A stretch of DNA of 64,000 nt from Fontibacillus puldeungensis (GTDB lineage Bacteria > Bacillota > Bacilli > Paenibacillales > Paenibacillaceae): positions 62,001 through 126,000 of the forward strand of contig NZ_JBHTLM010000012.1 of the NCBI RefSeq assembly GCF_042678945.1, given 5' to 3'. A program made the position numbers and the translations under genes. Position 1 is the first letter of the stretch. Every line of letters starts with the position of its first letter. The notes beneath the pieces are model-generated. The model saw only the letters and a program-made list of their open reading frames with translations, ran no database searches and was not told the origin of the DNA. Shown piece after piece: positions 34,785 to 43,106 of the stretch.

Positions 34785-36106
34785 AGCTCAAACTCCGCCA
34801 AAAAGTCGTCCACTTCAGTGTCCTCCGGATTCGATTCCGCCGGCTTTACCTGCCGCTCCCCTACAAGCTGCTCAAAGGTCGCTACGGGATTTTGATGCAG
34901 GGTATGCAGCAAATCCATAAAATCGCGGATCACTTCGCGCGGCGTCAGCAGTTGATCAGCGCCCAAGCGCCCTACCGCCATCGCCATAAATTGAATGATC
35001 TGCTCATGCGTGATTGAAGGCGTATAGCCAAAGTGCTGTGCATGGATATTCACCAGCTTCTGCAGCAAGATGAGGATTTCCTCATTGGAAAGCATGTCCA
35101 GCTTCAGAATTGGCCCGGTGTAATTGACGTACCCGTTCCCGGCAAACCGTCCCTCGATCAAACGGGACCGCAGCGCCTCATAGCTGAACAGCCCCCGGCG
35201 CTCATCCTCCACAAATTGCGGAGTTCCCCCCACAAAGATACCCAGATGCTCGGCTTTTCCCTGCATCGTATCATTGAACATTGTAAGCAGCTTCTCATAG
35301 TTGCTTTGCCGCGAAATGCTGTTCGTGATTTTGTACAAATTCACTGCCTCATCGATGAATATAAGCAGCCCCTTATAGCCGATCCGAGCAGAAAACTCCG
35401 ACCACAGCTTCATATAGTCGTACCAATTCTCATCATCGATGATGACGCCGACGCCAAGCTCCTTCTTCGCTTCCGTCTTCGTAGGAACTTCACCCCGCAG
35501 CCAACGCAGCGCGGATTGCTTCCGGTCGTCGTCGGCCAGCTTGTACCCGTTCCAGTAAGCTGCCAGCACCTTGGCAAAGTCAAACCCATGAACCATGCTC
35601 TGCATTTCAGAAGTAACGGTAAAAATCCGCTGCTCCACCTCCACGTTCAAAGCCGGATCGTTCGGCCGAAGCTCGAGCTCCTTCATCACTTCCTGCTGGA
35701 TGGCTGCAAACCATTTTTGCAAAATGGACTCCAAAGCCCCGCCATCAGGCCGCGTCTTGGTAGACAGGTGAGTCATCAGCTCACGGTAGGTGGCAAGTCC
35801 CTGCCCTTTTGTGCCAACAAGTCTTCGTTCCGGCGACAGGTCGGCATCAGCCACGACGAAATCACGGTCCATCGCGTAATTACGGATCGTTTGCAGCAGA
35901 AAGCTTTTTCCGCTTCCATAACGTCCCGTGATAAATCTGAATGCAGCGCCTCCCTCGGCGATATTGTCCATATCCCGCAAGATCGCCTCTACTTCCGCTC
36001 TGCGCCCAACGGCGACATGCTCCAGCCCTACTCTCGGCACGACGCCCGCAGTCAGGGAGTTGACCAGTGCAGTGGTCAGACGTTTCGGAATTTTCACTTC
36101 ATTCAT
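34781..36106 (-). CDS. BrxD-like (DUF2791) P-loop ATPase
   Basis: 441 residues from ATG 36106, which overlaps the TerB stop (ATGA) and has AAAGGAGAG upstream. Walker A is GRYGSGKS (61-68) and Walker B LLIFIDEAVNL. The N-terminal IPKRLTTALVNSLTAGVVPRVGLEHVAVGR and the C-terminal LTPREVIRDFMDLL are typical of the DUF2791 / BREX BrxD ATP-binding proteins. These are AAA-like ATPases of unsettled role paired with Lhr-like helicases in BREX. The extreme C-terminus is acidic (NPEDTEVDDFLAEFEL), perhaps a partner-binding tail. No PglX, PglZ or BrxC gene is nearby. Confidence 0.85.
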   Translation of the reverse strand: MNEVKIPKRLTTALVNSLTAGVVPRVGLEHVAVGRRAEVEAILRDMDNIAEGGAAFRFITGRYGSGKSFLLQTIRNYAMDRDFVVADADLSPERRLVGTKGQGLATYRELMTHLSTKTRPDGGALESILQKWFAAIQQEVMKELELRPNDPALNVEVEQRIFTVTSEMQSMVHGFDFAKVLAAYWNGYKLADDDRKQSALRWLRGEVPTKTEAKKELGVGVIIDDENWYDYMKLWSEFSARIGYKGLLIFIDEAVNLYKITNSISRQSNYEKLLTMFNDTMQGKAEHLGIFVGGTPQFVEDERRGLFSYEALRSRLIEGRFAGNGYVNYTGPILKLDMLSNEEILILLQKLVNIHAQHFGYTPSITHEQIIQFMAMAVGRLGADQLLTPREVIRDFMDLLHTLHQNPVATFEQLVGERQVKPAESNPEDTEVDDFLAEFEL

Positions 36107-37680
36107 GAGGACTCTCCTTTCAATTTCTCGAAGCATTCCGCGTATTCCTGGGCGATTTGATCCCCGTCAATGACCAGGTCACCGATCGTTTCCATCGCGA
36201 TATTGTTAATCTCATCGATCACAAGCTCCGCCATCGTCCCATATGTATCCGCCACACGGGCGAGTTCGGCCTGCGGAGAGGCGCTCCTTAAGGCACATAA
36301 CGCTTCTATGTGGTAATCGTCCAAACTACTGGCAAACATGGACCATTCCTCGTCCAAGCCGGATGTATCCCAGTGAAGTTTCTTAGGCGGCTTCCCGTCT
36401 GATACAAAGGCGTCCACCGGGAGTTCCGCTTCCGGATGATCCGTCCCATTCGCTGCCTGAGTATCCGTAGAAAGCTTTTCTACGGACAACACCTCTTCGG
36501 ACTCAACAGGCTCCAAGAATAGCCCCTCTTGATCAGTCATGCCTTCTATTAGATCGACTTCATCCTCGTTGCTGATAGTGAGCAGGTTCTGAACATGCTC
36601 CGTATCCACAAGTAAAGACGCTAATTTATCAGGATCTATAGTTACATTCGGTTGAACCCGCGATTTAGCTTCAAATTCCTTCTCAAGGTACCGGTCAATC
36701 AGTCGCTCTACTTCAGCTTCCAGAATAAATTCTCTGAGACGGCCGCGATAGCCTTTCAATTCTCGTAATTTATTTTCAGTATACCGAATGACGTGAGTGA
36801 TGAACCTTCTTAACGGACGGTGATTGCTGATTGGCACATAGGTCAGCTTGATCGCTCTTCCGTATAATGAATCGTCATACACCGCGCTGCGGAATAGATA
36901 CCTGTGAATCACCTGCTCCTGATCCGGCATAAATCTTTCGATCAGCTTGGTCTGAGTTTTTTTCACAAAATAAACATCCAGCATGGCGATCACACGAGGC
37001 ACGTACTCTTCAACTACGGATTTTCCAATTCCCTGGACGAATTTGCTCCGGCGCAGCTCATAATCACTTAGCGTCAGGAGCAAACTTAGCGGAATATTGA
37101 TAGGCTCCTCCCTAAAAAGCCTCAACAGCTCGATGTTAAGCAGTTCACCGTCCAGAGAACCGCCAAAGCGTATGGCAATATTGGAAAAAGGGATATCCAG
37201 CGCATGAACCATGACATAATCGGCCGCCCAATCTATTAAATAGCCATTCAGTTGAGGGTACTTACCGCCATAAGCTGCCGCAAGGCTCGCAAGCATCTCA
37301 TATCCTTCGTTCGGATCAGCCCAGCCCACTCCATTAATCAGCTCATATACATAAACAAATATGTAAGATAAGTCCGTATCGGGATATCGGCCATTTCTCA
37401 CCTCGGAGCGCCAGTAAAAATACCACTTCCGCTGCGACTCCATCATGTGCTCATAGGTGGGCCAATAGCTCATAAAGGGAACAAAGGGCGCAGCTTCCCC
37501 TTGTTCATGAGCCCATTTGCGCGCTTCCTGCACGAAATGCTGGTCCCGGCTATAAAAAGAAACAGGCGCCAGCTGCTCGCCACTCGCTTTTTCAGCTTCC
37601 CTTGGGGGGATGCCCACGCCTGGCTCCTCTTCATAAAAATCGATTTCCGTAAATTCAATGTATCTAGGAGTGTCCCCCAT
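36103..37680 (-). CDS. TerB-N / TerB-C domain protein
   Basis: 525 residues from ATG 37680; an ATG at 37710 is in frame but has no ribosome site. The N-terminal TerB-N signature is clear: SQRKWYFYWRSEVRNGRYPD and SYIFVYVYELIN (about 100-145). A helical middle (about 190-330) leads to an acidic linker (about 350-430). The last ~110 residues match TerB-C: ELARVADTYGTMAELVIDEINNIAMETIGDLVIDGD. I see no central TerB metal-binding domain. TerB-N/C proteins accompany ATPases and helicases in predicted stress or defence DNA-processing systems. It is the first gene of the cassette and its stop overlaps the ATPase start. Confidence 0.82.
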   Translation of the reverse strand: MGDTPRYIEFTEIDFYEEEPGVGIPPREAEKASGEQLAPVSFYSRDQHFVQEARKWAHEQGEAAPFVPFMSYWPTYEHMMESQRKWYFYWRSEVRNGRYPDTDLSYIFVYVYELINGVGWADPNEGYEMLASLAAAYGGKYPQLNGYLIDWAADYVMVHALDIPFSNIAIRFGGSLDGELLNIELLRLFREEPINIPLSLLLTLSDYELRRSKFVQGIGKSVVEEYVPRVIAMLDVYFVKKTQTKLIERFMPDQEQVIHRYLFRSAVYDDSLYGRAIKLTYVPISNHRPLRRFITHVIRYTENKLRELKGYRGRLREFILEAEVERLIDRYLEKEFEAKSRVQPNVTIDPDKLASLLVDTEHVQNLLTISNEDEVDLIEGMTDQEGLFLEPVESEEVLSVEKLSTDTQAANGTDHPEAELPVDAFVSDGKPPKKLHWDTSGLDEEWSMFASSLDDYHIEALCALRSASPQAELARVADTYGTMAELVIDEINNIAMETIGDLVIDGDQIAQEYAECFEKLKGESS

Positions 37681-37734
37681 ACTGTTCTTCAGTCCTCTTT
37701 CATTCCTCATCCGATCATGAATCTATTCCATTGT

Positions 37735-37762
37735 AGTATATCATAATTGGGGTGTTTATCAG
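37735..37762 (-). promoter_or_regulatory. Extended -10 promoter of the TerB/ATPase/helicase operon
   Basis: On the minus strand, CTGATA (-35, 4/6), a 16-base spacer ending in TGA, and TATACT (-10) form a TGn-extended promoter. It would start transcription near 37728, about 50 bases before the chosen TerB start. Confidence 0.6.
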
Positions 37763-37790
37763 CGGGGGCATTCAGGAATCTGAGCCGAGT

Positions 37791-37838
37791 TTTCGGCCGG
37801 ATTTTGGTAATTAGATTACTGCCATATCCGGCCCGAAA
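37791..37838. terminator. Hairpin between the small acidic gene and the TerB operon
   Basis: TTTCGGCCGGAT pairs with ATCCGGCCCGAAA (one bulged base), with a nested GTAAT/ATTAC stem in the loop. No T-run follows, so terminator function is only likely by position. Confidence 0.4.
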
Positions 37839-37868
37839 GCTTGGGCGAAATTTGAGGTGTAGTGCGAA

Positions 37869-38039
37869 TTAATGTTTTTCCGGATTCATCCGGCCGTTCG
37901 CCTTATCGGCTTCGTCGGAAGGCAGGGCGGTTAAATCAGCCTGTTCCGGCATGAAGCCCGTTCGCAGGTGTGGGGTCGTATCTTCATATGTAGTGCTCGG
38001 GTCACCATCGGTTTCAATCGGTTCGCGCTCATAAGGCAT
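37869..38039 (-). CDS. Small acidic hydrophilic protein, 56 aa
   Basis: 56 residues from ATG 38039, nine bases after an AAGGAGG site; the longer frame to 38090 ignores that site. The sequence starts MPYEREPIETDGDPSTTYED and is acidic, with no hydrophobic segment and no cysteine. It is probably disordered. I recognise no family. It stands between the AraC gene and the TerB operon, all on the minus strand, separated from the latter by a hairpin and its own promoter. Confidence 0.55.
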   Translation of the reverse strand: MPYEREPIETDGDPSTTYEDTTPHLRTGFMPEQADLTALPSDEADKANGRMNPEKH

Positions 38040-38099
38040 TATTTTCATTCCTCCTTTTGAGCATAGATTGCCCGAAGCGGTTGGTTTCATTCCATGTCG

Positions 38100-38993
38100 C
38101 TAATCGTTATTCATAAACGTTTTATGATATGCGTTTCGAAACTGCTTGGGAGTCATGAGAACATATCTCTTAAACAAACGCATGAAGTATTTTTCATCGG
38201 AAAACCCGCTCTCCACCGCGATGTCCTTAACCGGCAGCGTAGTCCGGGACAACAGTTCCTTTGCCTTCTCGATTCGTACCCCATGAATATATTCAAGCGG
38301 GCTCATCGAGGTATGAAGCTTAAATAAACGTGTTAAGTAGTCTTTGTTATAGTTAAATCTGGTTGCAATTTCCGATAAGGTTAGCGGCTTGATGGCGTGA
38401 ATTCGGGTCCACTCGGCGATTTTGTCAAACTGCGTATCTCCCCGGGCTCCTACTCCTCTCAAGCTGAACCGGCCCATAACATGCTCGGATATCTCAATCA
38501 GCAGCGAGGTGAACGAGTAGTTTACGCTTTGATAGGTCAAATAATTGGAGTTCGCTATGTGCAAAATTTGGCTTGCGAGCACATGAATCCGATCATTCTG
38601 CCCCATATGCTCATATTTAGGGATGTATAGATGATGCACCGACCAGCCGCGCGGCACTGCTTTGCTCCACTCCGCTGCTTCCCGCTTCATCTCTTCTTGG
38701 CTCAACGTTTTTGACATATCAGGTAAATCAAAATGAAACCAATAAAACGATACCCCGGGCTCCGAAGGTTGATAGCCCATATGCCTTCTTCCTGGAGTTA
38801 GGACTAGCACATCACCGGGACCAAGCTCATATTCGTCCTCTTCTTCCCTCATGTACACTGTCCCATTAATACCGATTATCAGCTCGTAGCTGTCCATTAG
38901 CCGCTCGGCATGCTGCCAAGGCGTTTCTGAAACAAATATACCGGCCGCCGTAAAATGAACCGGGCGATCCGCCGTCGTCTTGATATAGGCCAT
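38100..38993 (-). CDS. AraC-family transcriptional regulator
   Basis: 297 residues from ATG 38993 with GGAGG four bases upstream. The N-terminal cupin (about 1-150) shows YELGPGDVLVLTPGRRHMGY. The C-terminal double helix-turn-helix (about 195-290) shows LTLSEIATRFNYNKDYLTRLFKLHTSMSPLEYIHGVRIEKAKELL and a second helix pair ending VESGFSDEKYFMRLFKRYVLMTPKQFR. It is divergent from the GH127 arabinofuranosidase gene 144 bases away and is likely its sugar-responsive activator. A 6-bp inverted repeat (ACTTGC/GCAAGT, 39094-39118) near the GH127 start is a possible binding half-site pair. Confidence 0.93.
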   Translation of the reverse strand: MAYIKTTADRPVHFTAAGIFVSETPWQHAERLMDSYELIIGINGTVYMREEEDEYELGPGDVLVLTPGRRHMGYQPSEPGVSFYWFHFDLPDMSKTLSQEEMKREAAEWSKAVPRGWSVHHLYIPKYEHMGQNDRIHVLASQILHIANSNYLTYQSVNYSFTSLLIEISEHVMGRFSLRGVGARGDTQFDKIAEWTRIHAIKPLTLSEIATRFNYNKDYLTRLFKLHTSMSPLEYIHGVRIEKAKELLSRTTLPVKDIAVESGFSDEKYFMRLFKRYVLMTPKQFRNAYHKTFMNND

Positions 38994-39136
38994 CTTATCC
39001 TCCACTAACTATGAAGTCGGATTCGTCCACTAATTCTAGGCTTGAGCTACCGACTTAAAGCATTTTTCATGTTAACTTAATGATAAAATATACACTTGCT
39101 ATATAGGTTATGGCAAGTCCAGGAGGTAAACACATC

Positions 39137-41389
39137 ATGGCAGCACAGGCTTTTAGTCTGAAGCAGGTTCGAATCTTATCCGGACCGCTCAAGCATGCAA
39201 TGGAGCTGAATGGAGCCTATTTACTGAAACTCGATGCCGACCGGCTTCTCTCCCGGTTTCGGGAATATGCCGGACTTGAGCCGAAGGCCGCGCATTATGA
39301 AGGCTGGGAAGCTATGGGTATCAGCGGGCATACGCTGGGCCATTATTTATCAGGTTGTTCTCTCATGTACGCTTCTACAGGAGAGTCTGCATACTTGGAG
39401 CGCGTAAACTATGTTTTAAATGAACTCGATCTATGCCAGAAGGCGCATGGTAATGGGTTCATTTCAGGTATTCCACGGGGGAAGGAGCTTTTTGAAGAGA
39501 TTAAAGCCGGCGACATTCGCTCTCAAGGCTTTGACCTGAACGGTGGCTGGGTTCCGCTCTACACGATGCATAAGCTGTTTGCGGGCTTGCGTGATGCCTA
39601 CCGCTTGACGGATAGCCGTAAAGCACTCGAAATGGAAATCCTTCTAGGAAAATGGCTGGAGGATGTGTTCAGTCCGCTCAGCAATGAGCAAATTCAGCGA
39701 GTGCTCCACTGCGAATTCGGTGGAATGAATGAAGTCCTAACCGACCTGGCGGTCGATTCAAATCAAGCCCAGTTTCTTAGTTTGGCAGAGAAGTTTTACC
39801 ATGGAGAAGTGTTGAACGACTTGGCATCGCACAAGGATACCTTGTCCGGACGTCATGCCAATACGCAAATCCCGAAAATTATCGGGGCCGCGCGCCAATA
39901 TGAGGTGACCGGCAAGTCCAAGTACGGAGAAATATCTCGGTTCTTTTGGGATCGCGTGGTGCATCACCATTCCTATGTCATCGGGGGCAACAGTTATAAT
40001 GAGCATTTCGGGGATCCCGGAAAGCTCAACGACAGGCTTGGCGAAGGCACCTGCGAAACCTGCAACACCTACAATATGCTCAAGCTGACGAGACATATGT
40101 TCCAGTGGGATGCCGAAGCTGCTTACGCGGATTATTACGAACGGGCCATGTTCAACCATGTTTTGGCTTCCCAGGAACCGGAGGATGGCCGGGTCTGCTA
40201 TTTCGTTTCTCTGGAAATGGGTGGTCATAAATCGTTTAACACGCAATTCGACAGCTTTACCTGCTGTGTAGGATCCGGGATGGAGAACCATGCACTGTAC
40301 GGGTCGGCGCTATATTTTCATACCGATAACGCGATTTATGTGAACCAATATGTCGGTTCTTCGGTCGATTGGCACGAGCAGGGCGTCAAGCTGATTCAGG
40401 AGACGGCCTTTCCAACGAAGGGCAGTGGTAAGCTAACTCTGCAGTTGGAGCAGCCCAAGCTTTTCACTCTCAAGCTGAGATGTCCGCATTGGGCTGGACG
40501 TGGGATGAGCGTGATAGTGAACGGAGAGCCACTGGAAATTACAGCTGTTCCCTCCTCCTACGTTGATATTGAACGCGAGTGGCACGACGGGGACATTGTC
40601 GAATACATGATTCCGATGACGCTCCGCACCGAGTCGATGCCGGACAATGCAAAACGCATCGCCTTCATGTACGGGCCACTCGTCCTTGCAGGCGATTTAG
40701 GACCGATCCAGTCAGACGAAAAGGAGCAGCAAATGCTGGCCTCCGTTATTATTGGTACTCCTGATACGATCACCGCAAACCTGGTTCCCAAGCAAGGAAC
40801 GGAAGCTCGCTTCCTTATGAACGGGATCGGATTATCCCAGGACTGGGAACTGCGCCCTTTTTACGAGATGTACGATCGCCGTTACACGGTGTATTGGGAT
40901 TCGTTCACCTCAGAGGAATGGCAGCGGGAAGAGACCGCCTATCGGACCGCACTAGAAGCAAATAGGCAGCTTGAGAAACGGACGATCGACTTCGTGCAGC
41001 CTGCTGAAATGCAGCCGGAACGCGACCATCAGTTCGAAGGTGAACATGTAGGCCTAGGATCGATTTATAACCGCAAATACCGGGATACTTGGCCGAATGG
41101 ATGGTTCTCCTTTGTCATGAAGGTGCTTTCCGATGAGCCTGTCGCTCTGGCAGTAACTTACTTGAAAGGCTCGGCGCCGCTCACCGACTTTGAAATCACC
41201 GCAAACGGGCATCCGTTAGGCCTGGGTGATTTAGCTTCGGAAGAGATGGATAAGTTTGAAACCTATATGTATGAGATCCCGACTCAGGCGATTCAAGGTC
41301 AAACCGAAACAACGGTTAAATTTTCCGCCCATTCGGGATGCAAAGTAGCGCGAGTCGCCGGATTGCGAACAGTTCGTAAGGATAAATAA
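39137..41389 (+). CDS. GH127 beta-L-arabinofuranosidase (DUF1680 family)
   Basis: 750 residues from ATG 39137, which follows AGGAGGT; the frame is open to 39110 without a ribosome site. The alpha/alpha barrel and the active-site metal ligands are present: Glu307 and Cys309 in GTCETCN, then Cys376 and Cys377 in SFTCCVGSGMENH. In the characterised enzyme HypBA1 the equivalent cysteines bind zinc and one acts as nucleophile. There is no signal peptide. It removes beta-L-arabinofuranose from plant glycans or hydroxyproline-linked arabino-oligosaccharides inside the cell. It is monocistronic, divergent from an AraC regulator and closed by a strong terminator. Confidence 0.94.
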   Translation: MAAQAFSLKQVRILSGPLKHAMELNGAYLLKLDADRLLSRFREYAGLEPKAAHYEGWEAMGISGHTLGHYLSGCSLMYASTGESAYLERVNYVLNELDLCQKAHGNGFISGIPRGKELFEEIKAGDIRSQGFDLNGGWVPLYTMHKLFAGLRDAYRLTDSRKALEMEILLGKWLEDVFSPLSNEQIQRVLHCEFGGMNEVLTDLAVDSNQAQFLSLAEKFYHGEVLNDLASHKDTLSGRHANTQIPKIIGAARQYEVTGKSKYGEISRFFWDRVVHHHSYVIGGNSYNEHFGDPGKLNDRLGEGTCETCNTYNMLKLTRHMFQWDAEAAYADYYERAMFNHVLASQEPEDGRVCYFVSLEMGGHKSFNTQFDSFTCCVGSGMENHALYGSALYFHTDNAIYVNQYVGSSVDWHEQGVKLIQETAFPTKGSGKLTLQLEQPKLFTLKLRCPHWAGRGMSVIVNGEPLEITAVPSSYVDIEREWHDGDIVEYMIPMTLRTESMPDNAKRIAFMYGPLVLAGDLGPIQSDEKEQQMLASVIIGTPDTITANLVPKQGTEARFLMNGIGLSQDWELRPFYEMYDRRYTVYWDSFTSEEWQREETAYRTALEANRQLEKRTIDFVQPAEMQPERDHQFEGEHVGLGSIYNRKYRDTWPNGWFSFVMKVLSDEPVALAVTYLKGSAPLTDFEITANGHPLGLGDLASEEMDKFETYMYEIPTQAIQGQTETTVKFSAHSGCKVARVAGLRTVRKDK

Positions 41390-41445
41390 TATTTTAAAAA
41401 CTAAATTGACACTGTAATTGACACTGAGTTTGGGCGTTATTGATC

Positions 41446-41478
41446 AAAAAAAGACAGCGATAATCGCTGTCTTTTTTT
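41446..41478. terminator. Bidirectional terminator between GH127 and RidA genes
   Basis: Perfect 15-bp stem (A7-GACAGCGA with its inverse) and a 3-base loop, flanked by A7 and T7, serving both convergent genes. Confidence 0.93.
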
Positions 41479-41494
41479 GACTTGCTGTATTATA

Positions 41495-41863
41495 TTACTT
41501 ACCCTTATATGCTACTGCATCAATTTGAACTTTAAGCCCATTAGGACCGCCTATGTGTGCAAATTCCGTGGAAATAGTCTTTCTCGCAGGATAATTTCCT
41601 TTAAATCGTTGCTTGAAAACCTTCTCCATTACTGGGATATCCCAAACATCTCTGAGCATTACATCTACTTTAACTACTGAATCCAGAGTTAGATTTACTT
41701 TTTCTAATCTCTCGCTCATGTTATTGAGAGCGCCTTCTACTTGTTCATCAATTGAACCTCCAACATTTCCAACACAGAAACTTAAAAAAATAAAATCTCC
41801 TGCTTCTACAAAACCAGAGTAAGCATTATCTTCGTTTACTTCATACCTAATTATCTCACTCAT
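41495..41863 (-). CDS. RidA/YjgF-family protein
   Basis: 122 residues from ATG 41863, 11 bases after AGGAG; a GTG at 41869 with 5-base spacing is also possible. The family pattern is clear: FIFLSFCVGNVGGSIDEQVEGALNNMSERLEKVNLTLDSVVKVDVMLRD, followed by PARKTISTEFAHI and VQIDAVAYKG. RidA-like proteins are trimers that hydrolyse reactive enamine/imine intermediates. The catalytic Arg of true RidA (normally near position 105 in an IEiDaIA context) is not evident, so it belongs to another subgroup with uncertain activity. It is isolated, with the GH127 gene convergent. Confidence 0.88.
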   Translation of the reverse strand: MSEIIRYEVNEDNAYSGFVEAGDFIFLSFCVGNVGGSIDEQVEGALNNMSERLEKVNLTLDSVVKVDVMLRDVWDIPVMEKVFKQRFKGNYPARKTISTEFAHIGGPNGLKVQIDAVAYKGK

Positions 41864-41994
41864 TGGCACATCGTCTCCTCAAACGAATTGGATATAATTA
41901 ACACTACTCATAATAATAGAACGAATGTTCGTAATTATCAAGCTCCAGATTGTTATTTCACATTGCCATTTCTGCGAGTTACTTGCACCTCAAA

Positions 41995-42028
41995 GGGGAG
42001 CCCGTTAGCATTTGACCGGTGGGCTTCC
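41995..42028 (-). terminator. Terminator of the nos-like operon
   Basis: On the minus strand, GGAAGCCCACCGGT pairs imperfectly with AACGGGCTCCCC, then TTT, just after the TlpA-like gene. Confidence 0.6.
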
Positions 42029-42044
42029 TTCTTATATCAATTTG

Positions 42045-43091
42045 CTATAAGTTTTTGACCGCCGCTTTCATTCGATCATAGCTGATGGCTCCCTGAAGCC
42101 GCTCACGAATCACCCCATTGCCATCAACAAAATAGGTCGTCGGATACGCCGATACTTGGTACAGCTCCGCCACATTCCCTTCCTTGTCCAGAACGATAGG
42201 AAAGGATATCCCTTGTTCGTCCACAAAGGCTTGCACCGAATCGCTCCCCTTCTCGGTAAATGACAAGTTGACCCCGAGAACGACTACATCCTTGGATTCA
42301 TAATTCGCATAAATTTTTTGCATGTGCGGCATTTCCGCCTGACAGGGAGGGCACCAGGTTGCCCAAAAGTTGATAAGCACTTTTTTACCTTTGTAATCGG
42401 AAAGCTTTACGGGCTCCCCCTTCAAATTGGTTAATATAAAATCCGGTGCCAGTTTACCCTTTTGTATCCCTACCTCCAACGTGGAGCCATCGGTGCTAAA
42501 TTTGTCTACTTGACTATAAAAATCGTAACCTGCATACACGACAAGACCGATCAGCGCCAGGATCACAACTATATTCCTTTTCATCTCTTTCGTTTTATTT
42601 TCACGGAATAACGTTCGAAAAACCCAGAACAACGCCAGGATGATTAGGGTCAATCCCAGGTGAAGTGCATAACCCCACCGATCCTCGCCCCCAAATGATA
42701 AGAGAAGCAGACGAGAAGAAATCCAGCCCCCCAAAGCAAACCATACGATAATGTCAATAATCTGCCGATGCATGAATCCCTGCTTAATCCAGCGAAGCCA
42801 TACAAAACTAACAGAAACGAAGCTCGCCAGACCTACTCCCCACACTCCACCGTCAAAGTACAATAACGATAAGGGGTGGCTGAGAAACTCGCTTGGATGA
42901 AATAGGATGAAGCTGCCTTTCCAGATCAACAGCCACAGCAATAAGCCGCTAAACAGTCGTGAAAAAATGTCGCCTCGCCTGGACCAATTTCGCAGGCGGT
43001 ACAGCAGCAACAGCCAGCCTCCCAATCCAAAGCTAAGGTATAATATGAGTCGGCCGTTTAGTATAAAGGGCCCGAGCTGTAATGAATCCAA
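42045..43091 (-). CDS. Lgt-like membrane domain fused to TlpA-type thioredoxin
   Basis: 348 residues. I choose TTG 43091, because GGAGGAG lies six bases before it and inside the first codons of the longer frame (ATG 43106). The N-terminal ~160 residues have 4-5 helices and begin LQLGPFILNGRLILYLSFGL, resembling the start of prolipoprotein diacylglyceryl transferase. A further helix (about 172-190) precedes a TlpA/ResA-like thioredoxin domain with the redox motif WCPPC (246-250) and a cis-Pro region SAYPTTYF. The domain faces outward and probably reduces or oxidises cysteines of copper-site proteins. It is last in the nosDLYF cluster. Whether the Lgt-like part is enzymatic is doubtful. Confidence 0.85.
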   Translation of the reverse strand: MDSLQLGPFILNGRLILYLSFGLGGWLLLLYRLRNWSRRGDIFSRLFSGLLLWLLIWKGSFILFHPSEFLSHPLSLLYFDGGVWGVGLASFVSVSFVWLRWIKQGFMHRQIIDIIVWFALGGWISSRLLLLSFGGEDRWGYALHLGLTLIILALFWVFRTLFRENKTKEMKRNIVVILALIGLVVYAGYDFYSQVDKFSTDGSTLEVGIQKGKLAPDFILTNLKGEPVKLSDYKGKKVLINFWATWCPPCQAEMPHMQKIYANYESKDVVVLGVNLSFTEKGSDSVQAFVDEQGISFPIVLDKEGNVAELYQVSAYPTTYFVDGNGVIRERLQGAISYDRMKAAVKNL

Positions 43092-43106
43092 TCGGCACTC
43101 CTCCAT

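Noticed and set aside
35033..36160. A 375-codon open frame on the plus strand opposite the BrxD-like ATPase
   Set aside because: It is antisense to a gene with clear motifs, overlapping stops and starts, and ribosome sites; its translation is rich in His, Arg, Pro and Leu and has no domain. It is a shadow frame.
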